Below are positions 1-7,398 of a stretch of DNA of 36,013 nt, piece by piece (the stretch's first letter is position 1; every line of letters starts with the position of its first letter). A program made the translations under genes and the position numbers. The notes under the pieces were generated by a model. That model searched no databases. It was not told where the DNA came from and was given only the letters and a program-made list of their open reading frames with translations. Origin of the DNA: Gemmatimonadota bacterium (GTDB lineage: Bacteria; Gemmatimonadota; Gemmatimonadetes; Gemmatimonadales; GWC2-71-9); assembly GCA_029262155.1 (NCBI GenBank), contig JAJCZW010000136.1, positions 1 to 36,013 of the forward strand, written 5' to 3'.

Positions 1-210
1 GGCTTCAGCCCGCGAAGACGCGGACGAACGCCGCTCGTCAGTACCTGTTTGATTCCATGCATGAGAGCCGGGCTCGGCACGTTACCGGTATTCCCGGCTT
101 GAAAGCCGGGCTCGGCGCGCTACCGCGCGAGCTACCCTGAAGGGCAGGTACATCATCTCTTATTGAATTGAAGCGTCTTTCAAGACGCGTCGCCGAAGGC
201 GCCGAGCGCG
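1..210. repeat. 210-bp tandem hairpin repeat, copy 1
   Basis: This is the first of two direct copies with a 210-bp period. Its first 116 bases are identical to 211-326. The unit is a string of short inverted repeats: CCCGGCTT-GA-AAGCCGGG at 93-110, GCGC-TACC-GCGC at 117-128, an imperfect CTACCCT-GA-AGGGCAG, and GCGTCTT-TC-AAGACGC near 172-187. The loops are mostly GA or TC flanked by T and A. No gene is seen here. It resembles REP/BIME-type intergenic palindromic clusters, but the family is not identified. The window starts inside the array, so more copies may lie to the left. Confidence 0.85.
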
Positions 211-432
211 GGCTTCAGCCCGCGAAGACGCGGACGAACGCCGCTCGTCAGTACCTGTTTGATTCCATGCATGAGAGCCGGGCTCGGCACGTTACCGGTA
301 TTCCCGGCTTGAAAGCCGGGCTCGGCACGCTATCGCGTGAGCTGCCCTGAAGGGCAGTATCTCATTTCCTCATAGAAGAAGCGTCTTTCAAGACGCGCCG
401 CCGGAGGCGCCGAGCGCGGGCGTGAGCCCGCG
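211..432. repeat. 210-bp tandem hairpin repeat, copy 2 plus start of a third
   Basis: The second copy begins at 211. It diverges from copy 1 after 326 but keeps every hairpin: CGCGGGC-TTCA-GCCCGCG (207-224), CCCGGCTT-GA-AAGCCGGG (303-320), ACGC-TATC-GCGT (327-338), CTGCCCT-GA-AGGGCAG (342-357), GCGTCTT-TC-AAGACGC (381-396), GCGCC-N6-GGCGC (395-410) and CGCGGGC-GTGA-GCCCGCG (415-432). The last begins a third, degenerate unit. Divergence lies mainly in loops and spacers. The array lies just downstream of the leftward transporter gene, so it could also stabilise or terminate that transcript. Confidence 0.85.
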
Positions 433-463
433 AACACGTACAGCACGCCAAGGTTACGGTGCG

Positions 464-1891
464 CTAGGCCCCGTACCCAAGAAGCACCCACCACCCCACT
501 CCTACTGTCCCCCAGATCACAAACGTTGTCACCGCTGCGATCAGGCCAAGCCTCCACCACGTTCCCTGGGTCACATACCCTGCCCCGAACCAGATCGGCG
601 CCGGCGTGGTCCCATAATGGGTCAGCGCGGCACACAGGTTCGAGAAGCAGGCGAAAGCGATCACCGTGAGCATCGGCGGGGCCCCGGCCGCCACCACCAG
701 GGTCGTGAACGGAATGAACATCGCCGTCGCGTGGGCGGTGATACTGGCAAACCCGTAGTGGGCAAAGAAATAGATCAAGAGCAGCGCGGCAAACGCCGCC
801 GCCCACGGCCACCCCCCGGTCATCCCCGCAGACGCCTCGGCGAACCGGGCCGTCAAGCCGAACTCGTTCAGCGCAGCCGCCAGCCGCACCAGTCCCCCAT
901 ACCAGATGAACACATCCCACGCGATCCGCTCACTCAGCGCGTCTTCCCAACGCAAGACGCCGGTGAGGAACAAGATCGACATCCCGAGTAACGCCACCAC
1001 GGTGTAGTTGAGGTGGAGCCAACTCGACGTGATCCAGAGCCCGGCGACCAAGACAAACGTCGCCAGCAGAATTGCTTCCTGCCGGCTAAGAGGCCCCATC
1101 TCCACTAACGCTTCGTTGGCGATACGTGCCGCATCCGGCGTCTCCTTCACTTCGGGTGGGTGTAGCCGATAGAGGAGGAGCGGCACAACCAGGAGTGACA
1201 GGACCCCGGGTACAACACCGGCGATCATCCACTGGAGATATCCGATCGACTGCCCGGTTACCTGCCGAGCCAGCTCCGACATCAAGAGGTTCGAGGCTTG
1301 GCCGGTCAGGAACATGGCACAGATGATGACATCGGATTGATAGAGCAACACCATGAGGAACGCGCCGAGCCGTCCGCCAGTCGGGCCGGGCTCGGAGCGA
1401 TAGGCTCGGGCCAAGCTCGTCGCGATCGGGAAGATGATCCCGCCACTCCGGGCCCCGTTGGAGGGCACCACACTTCCGAGCACTAGATCGGTCCCGATCA
1501 TGGCATAGCCCAGACCGAGCGAGCGACGACCGATGGCACGAATAAACAGATAGGCCAGTCGTGTACCTAACCCTGTTTGCACCATCGCCCGCGACATGAA
1601 GATCGCCGCGACCACCAACCAGACAATGGAATTCGCATAGGCCGACAGCGCCGATTCGAGGGTGAGGACACCGGCAAAAATCGTGGTGCAGAGCCCCAGG
1701 AGCACGATCGCGCCCCCGGGAATCGGCTGTACGATCGCCCCGACGATCGTGGCGGTGAAGATCGCCAGCATCCGCCACCCCTCGACCGAGATCCCGTCCG
1801 GAATCGGCAGGAGGAGTACCAAGAGCCCACTCCCGACCACGACGGCCCAGCGCCATCCTCGTCGGTGAACGACCGGTCTACTTGCCGACAC
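464..1891 (-). CDS. DASS (SLC13/CitT) family anion transporter
   Basis: Polytopic inner-membrane protein of about 475 residues that probably moves di- or tricarboxylates or another divalent anion, with sodium or by exchange. Roughly 11-13 hydrophobic segments span the whole length. The pattern VPSNGARSGG followed by IIFPI matches the first signature of the CitT/plastid 2-oxoglutarate-malate translocator branch. A second SN-containing motif with a THYGTTPAP stretch lies near the C-terminus. The substrate cannot be read from sequence. The frame opens at TTG 1942, which would overlap mnmE by 65 bp. I prefer GTG 1891, which overlaps the mnmE stop by 14 bp; neither has a clear ribosome site. It is the last gene of the leftward origin cluster, next to the hairpin repeats. 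Confidence 0.85.
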   Translation of the reverse strand: MSASRPVVHRRGWRWAVVVGSGLLVLLLPIPDGISVEGWRMLAIFTATIVGAIVQPIPGGAIVLLGLCTTIFAGVLTLESALSAYANSIVWLVVAAIFMSRAMVQTGLGTRLAYLFIRAIGRRSLGLGYAMIGTDLVLGSVVPSNGARSGGIIFPIATSLARAYRSEPGPTGGRLGAFLMVLLYQSDVIICAMFLTGQASNLLMSELARQVTGQSIGYLQWMIAGVVPGVLSLLVVPLLLYRLHPPEVKETPDAARIANEALVEMGPLSRQEAILLATFVLVAGLWITSSWLHLNYTVVALLGMSILFLTGVLRWEDALSERIAWDVFIWYGGLVRLAAALNEFGLTARFAEASAGMTGGWPWAAAFAALLLIYFFAHYGFASITAHATAMFIPFTTLVVAAGAPPMLTVIAFACFSNLCAALTHYGTTPAPIWFGAGYVTQGTWWRLGLIAAVTTFVIWGTVGVGWWVLLGYGA

Positions 1892-3215
1892 AGAACTGGG
1901 AAAAGATGCGGGTGAGGATATCCTCCGGATCGACGACGCCAATCAGTTCGTCGAGGGCGACCACCGCGTTTTCGATATGGTGGGCTCCGAGCACCGCGTC
2001 GCCACCCGGCTTCAGGAACGGCCCCGCGTCAACCAGAGCCTGGTGTGCCCGGTCGAGGGCGAGCCGATGGCGCTCTCGAGTGAGGACCGGTTCATAGTCG
2101 GACGATGGCATCTCCCGAAACAGCCGGTCCACCAGCACCGATCGGAGCCGTTCAAGTCCCTCTCCCGTCACGATCGAGACCGGTAGGTCCTCCTCCGACC
2201 TGTCTGTGGATGGAGCGTCCATATGATCGGCCTTGGTGCGGAGCACGACGACGTTGTCCCACGTAGCGAGTGCCCTCTCTTCCTCTCCCGGTACCCGCCC
2301 GGTTTCGAGGCAGAGCAGGACCAGGTCGGCGCCGGCAAGATAGCGCCGACTGACCTCGACACCGAGGCGGTCGAGGCGGTCCCGAGCCTCCCAGAGCCCT
2401 GCGGTATCAACGAGTCGGACCGGCCACCCTTCGAATTCCGTTGCGGCTTCGATCGCATCCCGAGTCGTCCCGGGTATCTCTGTCACCAAGGCGCGATCGT
2501 GCCCTAACAGGGTGTTGAAAAGCGATGACTTGCCGGCATTTGGGGGGCCCGCGAGGACAACCACAGCACCCACCCGCAACCGCTCACCCGCGGGGGCGGT
2601 TGCAAGCAATGCCGCCACCTCCCGCATCACCTCCTGATGGGCTTCGAGCACCCGCTCGGGCGAAACCGGGCCATCGTCTTCACCCGGGAAATCCACGTCG
2701 TACGCCAGCAACGCCTGAAGGGCAATCAGGCGATCGCGGAGATGAGCGATACGGCGACTCAAGCCACCATCCAGTTGGTCCAGCGCGCTCCTCGCCTGCC
2801 GTTTCGCCCCGGCGTCGACCAAATCCCCAACCGCCTCCGCCTGGAGGAGATCCATCTTCCGGTTAAGCACCGCCCGGAGCGTAAACTCGCCCGGTCGCGC
2901 TGCCCGTGCCCCTGCGGCATGCAGGGCGGTCAGGACTTGAACCGACGCGACCCGCCCCCCATGACAGGTCAGTTCAACCAGATCCTCTCCGGTAACCGAG
3001 CGGGGGGATGGAAAGGTGAGGTAGAGTCCCTGGTCGACGGTGTGCCCCTCCGCATCCAGGAAGAAGGCGAGACGGGCGGTGCGCTCCGGTTGGACTCGGA
3101 ACGACCGGACCACCTGCTCGGCGATGGCAAACGCTCCCTCTCCGCTGAGCCGGATGACCGCCAAAGCCGAGCGACCAGGGGGCGTGGCCAGTGCGGCGAT
3201 GGGGTCGGAGAGCAT
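1878..3215 (-). CDS. mnmE: tRNA modification GTPase MnmE
   Basis: MnmE (TrmE) works with MnmG to put the aminomethyl-type group on the wobble uridine (U34) of certain tRNAs. The 445-residue protein is of usual length. It has the N-terminal folate-binding domain (IAALATPPGRSALAVIRLSG), a helical domain, and an inserted GTPase domain: P-loop GPPNAGKS near 223-230, PGTTRD near 248-253, DTAG near 270-273. The conserved C-terminal FCVGK carries the cysteine of the FC(I/V)GK signature. The G4 motif reads TKAD instead of NKxD. ATG 3215 lies 7 bp after the yidC stop, so the two genes are probably co-transcribed. Confidence 0.97.
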   Translation of the reverse strand: MLSDPIAALATPPGRSALAVIRLSGEGAFAIAEQVVRSFRVQPERTARLAFFLDAEGHTVDQGLYLTFPSPRSVTGEDLVELTCHGGRVASVQVLTALHAAGARAARPGEFTLRAVLNRKMDLLQAEAVGDLVDAGAKRQARSALDQLDGGLSRRIAHLRDRLIALQALLAYDVDFPGEDDGPVSPERVLEAHQEVMREVAALLATAPAGERLRVGAVVVLAGPPNAGKSSLFNTLLGHDRALVTEIPGTTRDAIEAATEFEGWPVRLVDTAGLWEARDRLDRLGVEVSRRYLAGADLVLLCLETGRVPGEEERALATWDNVVVLRTKADHMDAPSTDRSEEDLPVSIVTGEGLERLRSVLVDRLFREMPSSDYEPVLTRERHRLALDRAHQALVDAGPFLKPGGDAVLGAHHIENAVVALDELIGVVDPEDILTRIFSQFCVGK

Positions 3216-3222
3216 CAGCGGG

Positions 3223-4905
3223 TCAGCGCGCCTTTGGTTTGGGCGGTGTTGGTTTTGGGGGGATCCGCTTCAACCGTTCCCGCGACAGGAGCCACTGCTG
3301 GGGAATACTGGCGATGTTCTGGACGGCATAATAGAGGTTCAACCCCGACGCGAAGTTGAGAAAGAGGAAGGTCATCATAACCGGCATCACATAGACCATC
3401 ATCTTCATCTGCGCGTTGGCCGTGACCCCCACCTGCCCCAGTTTCGACACCACGAACATCGACGCCCCCATCAGGAGCGGGATGATGTACAGCGGATCAG
3501 GACGCGACAGGTCGGCCACCCAAAGAAAGGGCGCCCCTCTCAGCTCGATCGTGTTCTGGAAGACAAAGAACAACGCGAAGAGAATCGGCATGGGAAGCAA
3601 CATCGGCCAGCAGCCCCCCATCGGATTCACCCCATGCTCCTTGTACAGACTGAACATCTCCTTCTGCAGCTTCTGGGGATCCTTCTTCCCGTACCGGTCC
3701 TGTAGTTCCTTCATCTTGGGTTGGATCGCCTGCATGTCCATCTGCGACCGCATCGCCTTCTGGTTGAGCGGCCAGAGCAGGACACGGATCATGATGCCGA
3801 ACACGACGAGGACAGCGCCATAGGAGAGGGCCAGGTTGTCGTGCATCCAGACGAGAAGCCACCGGGCCGCCCCTGCCACCGGCCGGATGACGGTGCGGAA
3901 TCCCTTCCAGCCGTAGGGATTCACATCATCGAAGTCATGGCCAAGTGCGCTCAGCTGTTCCTGCTCCATCGGGCCTGCGTACAAGGCGAAATCGATAGCC
4001 CCGAACCCAGAGATGGGCAGTGTCAGGGTCACGTCGGCCGTGGTCGGGTTCTTTGCGAGGGTGTCCCGGGCGACCACCCGTACCCCACCGATCCGGCCAA
4101 CACCGGTCGCGCTTGCGCTACTGTCGATCGCAAGCACGGCGGTGACAAAATACTTTGACTTGATCGCGACCCACTCGAACGGACCGCTCAAGATCCGCGG
4201 CGTCGACCCCTTGAGGCTGCTGAGCCGAAGGAGTTGGGTTCCCCCCTGTTCCGTCACGACCCCCAGATTCCGATTGTGTTCGGCGAGATTCGATTCGGTG
4301 TTGCGGAGACTGGGCCCCATGCCGACGAGAAGGGTCCCACCGTTGGGACCCAGACCGGCGACCTCCCCATGGACGCCTATGGTATAGGTCTCGGGGGAGA
4401 ACGTGTACTGCAGAGTTACCCCGACCCCGTTGCGCTCGCCTCTGAGGGTCAGCGGCGTCTGTTCGCGCACGTCGAGGACGCGTGTTGTCGGAGTAAAGTT
4501 CCAGCTGTCGAGCGAGAGCGTGTCCCGTCCCACGACGACCGAAAAACGCAGGAGATCGCTGCCGTCGGGGAGGATCTGGGCGTTGCCCGCTTCGCCCGGC
4601 ACCATCGATCGGTATTCGGGGAACGACGCTTCGACCAGCCGACCACCGCGAGTGCTGATCCCGTATTGATAGAGGCTCGATCGGACCAGGATGGTATCGG
4701 CCGACTCGGCTGGAGTCGAATCGACGACTGTCACCCGAGGCGTCTCCGGTACAACGACAGAGGTCGCAGGCGCGGCGGTGGGTGGCGGCGGAGTCAGCGC
4801 GAGGGTGTCTGCGACCGGCGGTGGGATCGGTTTTGTCATGAAGGTGGCGGGGATAATAGCAATCGCCATCATCAGAATGATCGCCAGAACGACACGTCGG
4901 TCCAT
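3223..4905 (-). CDS. yidC: Membrane protein insertase YidC
   Basis: YidC (Oxa1 family) inserts and folds inner-membrane proteins, alone or with the Sec translocon. The 560-residue protein has the Gram-negative layout: an N-terminal membrane anchor (about residues 5-22), a Pro/Thr-rich linker, a large periplasmic beta domain, then the conserved C-terminal five-segment core from about residue 345. The core includes the hydrophilic groove segment ending in a conserved arginine (GIMIRVLLWPLNQKAMRS), the cytoplasmic hairpin with YGKKDPQKLQKEM, and NPMGGCWPMLLPMPILFALF. The C-terminus is short and basic with prolines. ATG 4905 follows the yidD stop by 14 bp on the same strand. Confidence 0.97.
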   Translation of the reverse strand: MDRRVVLAIILMMAIAIIPATFMTKPIPPPVADTLALTPPPPTAAPATSVVVPETPRVTVVDSTPAESADTILVRSSLYQYGISTRGGRLVEASFPEYRSMVPGEAGNAQILPDGSDLLRFSVVVGRDTLSLDSWNFTPTTRVLDVREQTPLTLRGERNGVGVTLQYTFSPETYTIGVHGEVAGLGPNGGTLLVGMGPSLRNTESNLAEHNRNLGVVTEQGGTQLLRLSSLKGSTPRILSGPFEWVAIKSKYFVTAVLAIDSSASATGVGRIGGVRVVARDTLAKNPTTADVTLTLPISGFGAIDFALYAGPMEQEQLSALGHDFDDVNPYGWKGFRTVIRPVAGAARWLLVWMHDNLALSYGAVLVVFGIMIRVLLWPLNQKAMRSQMDMQAIQPKMKELQDRYGKKDPQKLQKEMFSLYKEHGVNPMGGCWPMLLPMPILFALFFVFQNTIELRGAPFLWVADLSRPDPLYIIPLLMGASMFVVSKLGQVGVTANAQMKMMVYVMPVMMTFLFLNFASGLNLYYAVQNIASIPQQWLLSRERLKRIPPKPTPPKPKAR

Positions 4906-4919
4906 GAAAATTCCCTACG

Positions 4920-5147
4920 TTACGGGACGGGGTCGTGCCCGCCCGGATGAAACGGATGACACCGGACAATCCGCCGGAGCCCGAGCCACCCGCCGCGGAT
5001 CACACCGTAGCGTTCGATCGCCTCCAGCGTAAACTGGGAACAGGAGGGATTGAACCGACAACTCCGAGGCAACGCCGGCGAAATAAACCGCTGGTACCCG
5101 CGGATCGGAATCCGAGCGAGGTGTCGCGGCCAGTGCAGCACATTCAC
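4920..5147 (-). CDS. yidD: Membrane protein insertion efficiency factor YidD
   Basis: Small YidD/DUF37 protein of 75 residues that assists YidC-dependent insertion. It shows the hallmark pattern: [33 protein letters not shown], followed by [17 protein letters not shown], with the conserved cysteines. I chose GTG at 5147 because it overlaps the rnpA stop in a GTGA arrangement, giving the family's usual length. The frame is open further upstream, but that extension would lie wholly within rnpA. The neighbours rnpA and yidC are the usual ones in origin regions. Confidence 0.93.
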   Translation of the reverse strand: MNVLHWPRHLARIPIRGYQRFISPALPRSCRFNPSCSQFTLEAIERYGVIRGGWLGLRRIVRCHPFHPGGHDPVP

Positions 5148-5503
5148 TCGATCGTCCTCAGACCAACCTCGACACCCCACTGCCGCATCTCTGCCTGGAG
5201 CACCGACCGCGACGCCACATAGGCTTCCCGCCGGGTCCGGACCAGCACATCCCACGCCGGCAAAGCCGGCTGGATCTCCAGGCGCAGCACCTCCCGTACT
5301 TGCCTCCGTAAACGATTACGGGCCACCCCGGTCGACTGGTACTTAGGTACGATCAGTCCGATCCGAGGGTGGCCCGCTACGTTGTCGGTCCAAATCACAT
5401 CCAGATGATCCATCCGCCGCCGTCGACCCTCCTGCAAGAGCCGACGAATCTGCGACGCCTTCCCGAGCCGTCGGGCTCGCGGGAGGCGTTCGGTTGGCGT
5501 CAG
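5144..5503 (-). CDS. rnpA: Ribonuclease P protein component
   Basis: Protein subunit that helps the rnpB RNA remove tRNA 5' leaders. The core is clear: [25 protein letters not shown], then GLIVPK, then the RNR-type signature [14 protein letters not shown]. The start is the problem. No ATG, GTG or TTG lies between the rpmH stop and the conserved N-terminus. CTG 5503 overlaps the rpmH stop (CTGA) just after a GGAGG and gives about 119 residues, the usual length. TTG 5437 would delete conserved residues. GTG 5587 lies inside rpmH, and ATG 5776 lies upstream of the inferred rpmH promoter. The frame stays open across all of rpmH, so a nested arrangement like that in Thermus is possible. Confidence 0.9.
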   Translation of the reverse strand: MTPTERLPRARRLGKASQIRRLLQEGRRRRMDHLDVIWTDNVAGHPRIGLIVPKYQSTGVARNRLRRQVREVLRLEIQPALPAWDVLVRTRREAYVASRSVLQAEMRQWGVEVGLRTIE

Positions 5504-5661
5504 GAGCCTCCGTGCTTGTTCGGCAAGCGAACGGTCAGCACCTTGCGACCCTTCTTCCGCCGACGTGACAATATCGCGCGCCCCCACCGTGTGGCCATCC
5601 GGGCGCGGAACCCATGCTTGTTGATCCGGCGCCTGTTGCGCGGGCGATACGTCGGTTTCAT
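5500..5661 (-). CDS. rpmH: Large ribosomal subunit protein bL34
   Basis: Very basic 53-residue protein of the 50S subunit, starting [22 protein letters not shown] and continuing with the [11 protein letters not shown] core. Typical bL34 proteins have 44-47 residues, so this one carries a few extra C-terminal residues ([10 protein letters not shown]). AGGA lies 7 nt upstream of ATG 5661. The gene is read in a different frame from rnpA, whose open frame covers it completely. It is the first gene of the leftward rpmH-rnpA-yidD-yidC-mnmE cluster. Confidence 0.96.
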   Translation of the reverse strand: MKPTYRPRNRRRINKHGFRARMATRWGRAILSRRRKKGRKVLTVRLPNKHGGS

Positions 5662-5691
5662 TCTGGATTCCTACCCTTTCATGAGGGCGAA

Positions 5692-5721
5692 AAGCTACCC
5701 AAAAGACCAGCCCCAGGTCAA
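5692..5721 (-). promoter_or_regulatory. Probable rpmH promoter
   Basis: On the minus strand TTGACC (5721-5716) is followed after 18 bp by TAGCTT (5697-5692). This predicts a start near 5685 and a leader of about 24 nt before rpmH. Its -35 box sits back to back with that of the dnaA promoter, forming GTCAA-N2-TTGAC. A three-codon ORF (MKG, stop) begins at 5682 in the leader. Confidence 0.5.
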
Positions 5722-5723
5722 GG

Positions 5724-5752
5724 TTGACTTTTCCACACGCGCCCCGTAAAAT
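5724..5752 (+). promoter_or_regulatory. Probable dnaA promoter
   Basis: TTGACT (5724-5729), a 17-bp spacer and TAAAAT (5747-5752) form a near-consensus housekeeping sigma-factor promoter. The expected start is near 5759, giving a dnaA leader of about 38 nt. The spacer holds a DnaA box. Confidence 0.7.
5729..5737 (+). promoter_or_regulatory. DnaA box within the dnaA promoter
   Basis: TTTTCCACA matches the TTATCCACA consensus at 8 of 9 positions. It lies between the -35 and -10 boxes, where bound DnaA would block RNA polymerase. This suggests autorepression of dnaA. Confidence 0.6.
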
Positions 5753-5796
5753 CGCCTTCCCCCTGAGCATCATCATCCGATCGAAAACGAGTTCCC

Positions 5797-7182
5797 ATGG
5801 AGCTGTCGGCGAAAGAGGCGTGGAAGCGGATCCTGGATGAGGCTCATCGGGAGCTCCCAGAGCATACTATCCAAAGTTGGCTCGCACCCACTGAGGCCAT
5901 CGCACTCGAGGGTTCCCAGCTCATCGTTGGGGCCCCTGATGAGTTCGCCGTCCAGTGGAACGAGACCAAACACGCCCCGCTTCTCTCTCGTCTCGCCGAA
6001 CCGGTCACGGGACAACCGACCGAGGTCATCTTCCGGGTCCTCGACGACCGAAAGCAACGCCCGCAAATGGACTTCTTCGTCGCGCCACCCGCGAACGAAG
6101 GGAGTCGTGTCCATGTCAATCCAAGCGCTCAGCCACTGAACGAGCGTTATACCTTCGACACGTTCGTCATCGGGAAATCCAACGAATTGGCCTCCGCAGC
6201 GGCGTTTGCCGTCGCAGAAGCTCCGGGCAAAACCTACAATCCCCTGTTCATCTACGGTGCCACCGGCCTGGGCAAGACCCATCTGATGCAGGCCGTCGCC
6301 CACAACGTGTTGGCCAAAAATCCTGCAACCAAGGTGCTCTACGTCGGGGCCGAGCAGTTCATCAACGAAGTGATCGAAGGAATCCACGGGCGCACCATGC
6401 CGGAGTTGCGACGTCGGTATCGGCACGATGTCGATCTGTTCCTCGTCGACGATGTGCATTTCCTCGAAGGGAAGGAAGCCACCCAGGAAGAGTTCTTCCA
6501 CACCTTCAATGCTCTGTACGAAGGCAGCAAGCAGATCGTCCTGACTTCGGACCGACATCCCAAGGAACTTCCCGGTCTCGAGGAACGCCTCGTCAGTCGT
6601 TTTGTGTGGGGTATGGTCGCCGATATCGGCCAGCCCGATCTGGAACATCGGATCGCGATTCTGCGAAAGAAGCAGGAACAAGACCGACTCGAGATGGCTA
6701 TTCCGGACGACGTGCTTGCCTTCATCGCCAAGAACGTCCGGTCCAACGTGCGGGAGCTGGAAGGGTGCATCATCAAACTTCTGCTTTTCGCCTCGCTCAA
6801 ACACCGCGAAGTCACCATCGACCTCGCACGCGAAGCATTGGCCGACAAGATTCGACCCGACAACGATGGCGCGGCGAGCGCCGTCCAGAACCTTCCCACA
6901 ATCGATCGGGTCCAAGATGTCGTCGCCCGGCGATGGGGTGTGACCCCCGAGGGACTTCGATCGAAAGCTCGCATTAAGACCCTGACCGTCCCGCGCCAGG
7001 TCGCCATGTTCCTGGCCCGCGAACTCCTCCACATGCAACTGGTTGAGATCGGTCAGGCGTTTGGCGGACGCGACCATTCCACGGTGATCCACAGCGTGGA
7101 GAAGGTGACAAAACAGATCCAAAACGATCGACCGTTCCGGGACCGCATTGACTCGGCACGACAAGAGTTGTGCGCACCGTAA
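5797..7182 (+). CDS. dnaA: Chromosomal replication initiator protein DnaA
   Basis: DnaA binds DnaA boxes at oriC and unwinds the origin as an ATP-bound filament. The 461-residue protein has domain I (about 1-80), a short linker, the AAA+ domain beginning near YTFDTFVIGKSNE, and the DNA-binding domain IV. Walker A is GATGLGKTH near 154-162, Walker B is LFLVDDVHFL, and the domain IV signature GRDHSTVIHSVEKV lies near 433-446. The Walker A lead-in reads GATG where many DnaA proteins have GGVG. ATG 5797 is the only good start; the ribosome site is weak. The gene has its own promoter and is followed directly by oriC and dnaN. Confidence 0.98.
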   Translation: MELSAKEAWKRILDEAHRELPEHTIQSWLAPTEAIALEGSQLIVGAPDEFAVQWNETKHAPLLSRLAEPVTGQPTEVIFRVLDDRKQRPQMDFFVAPPANEGSRVHVNPSAQPLNERYTFDTFVIGKSNELASAAAFAVAEAPGKTYNPLFIYGATGLGKTHLMQAVAHNVLAKNPATKVLYVGAEQFINEVIEGIHGRTMPELRRRYRHDVDLFLVDDVHFLEGKEATQEEFFHTFNALYEGSKQIVLTSDRHPKELPGLEERLVSRFVWGMVADIGQPDLEHRIAILRKKQEQDRLEMAIPDDVLAFIAKNVRSNVRELEGCIIKLLLFASLKHREVTIDLAREALADKIRPDNDGAASAVQNLPTIDRVQDVVARRWGVTPEGLRSKARIKTLTVPRQVAMFLARELLHMQLVEIGQAFGGRDHSTVIHSVEKVTKQIQNDRPFRDRIDSARQELCAP

Positions 7183-7398
7183 TCGTCTAGACGAATATGC
7201 CGGTAGGGGAAAAGGGGAGAAACAGGACAATGGAGTGAGATCCCCACGATCAATGCACAGGATTCGACAGAGGGAAAACGGGATAAGACTTTTTGATTTG
7301 TCCACTTGCGTCCGGCATCCACATTTCCCCGGACTCTACTACTACTACTAGGTTTCTATAACCGGTAGATATTCGTTACTAAGCAACCCGAGGGACGG
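7183..7398 (+). other. oriC: Chromosomal replication origin (oriC)
   Basis: The 216-bp gap between dnaA and dnaN contains two same-direction DnaA-box-like sites: TTGTCCACT at 7298-7306 and GCATCCACA at 7315-7323, each 7 of 9 to consensus. These are followed by a CCCCGG cluster (7327-7332), five tandem CTA triplets (7336-7350, read as TAG on the other strand), and an AT-richer stretch to about 7381. A weak inverted TTATCC lies at 7281-7286. Box, GC cluster and triplet run match the order of the basal unwinding system described in Bacillus subtilis. Few boxes match the consensus exactly, so DnaA here may prefer a variant site. Confidence 0.8.
7336..7350 (-). promoter_or_regulatory. DnaA-trio array
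   Basis: Five perfect CTA triplets on the plus strand are 3'-GAT-5' repeats on the minus strand, the DnaA-trio motif that guides DnaA onto single-stranded DNA. They begin 12 bp after the DnaA box ending at 7323. Confidence 0.7.

Noticed and set aside
1-432. Possible CRISPR array
   Set aside because: Only two long units with a 210-bp period; there are no short repeats with unique spacers and no cas genes.
2637-3359. 240-codon plus-strand frame opposite mnmE
   Set aside because: Shadow frame of a well conserved gene, without domain features.
5773-7305. 510-codon open frame on the minus strand across dnaA and oriC
   Set aside because: It is antisense to a clear dnaA gene, has no recognisable domain, and reflects high GC codon bias.
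7336-7350. CTA repeats at oriC as half of the SufR-type operator
   Set aside because: No matching inverted arm is present; the DnaA-trio reading explains it better.
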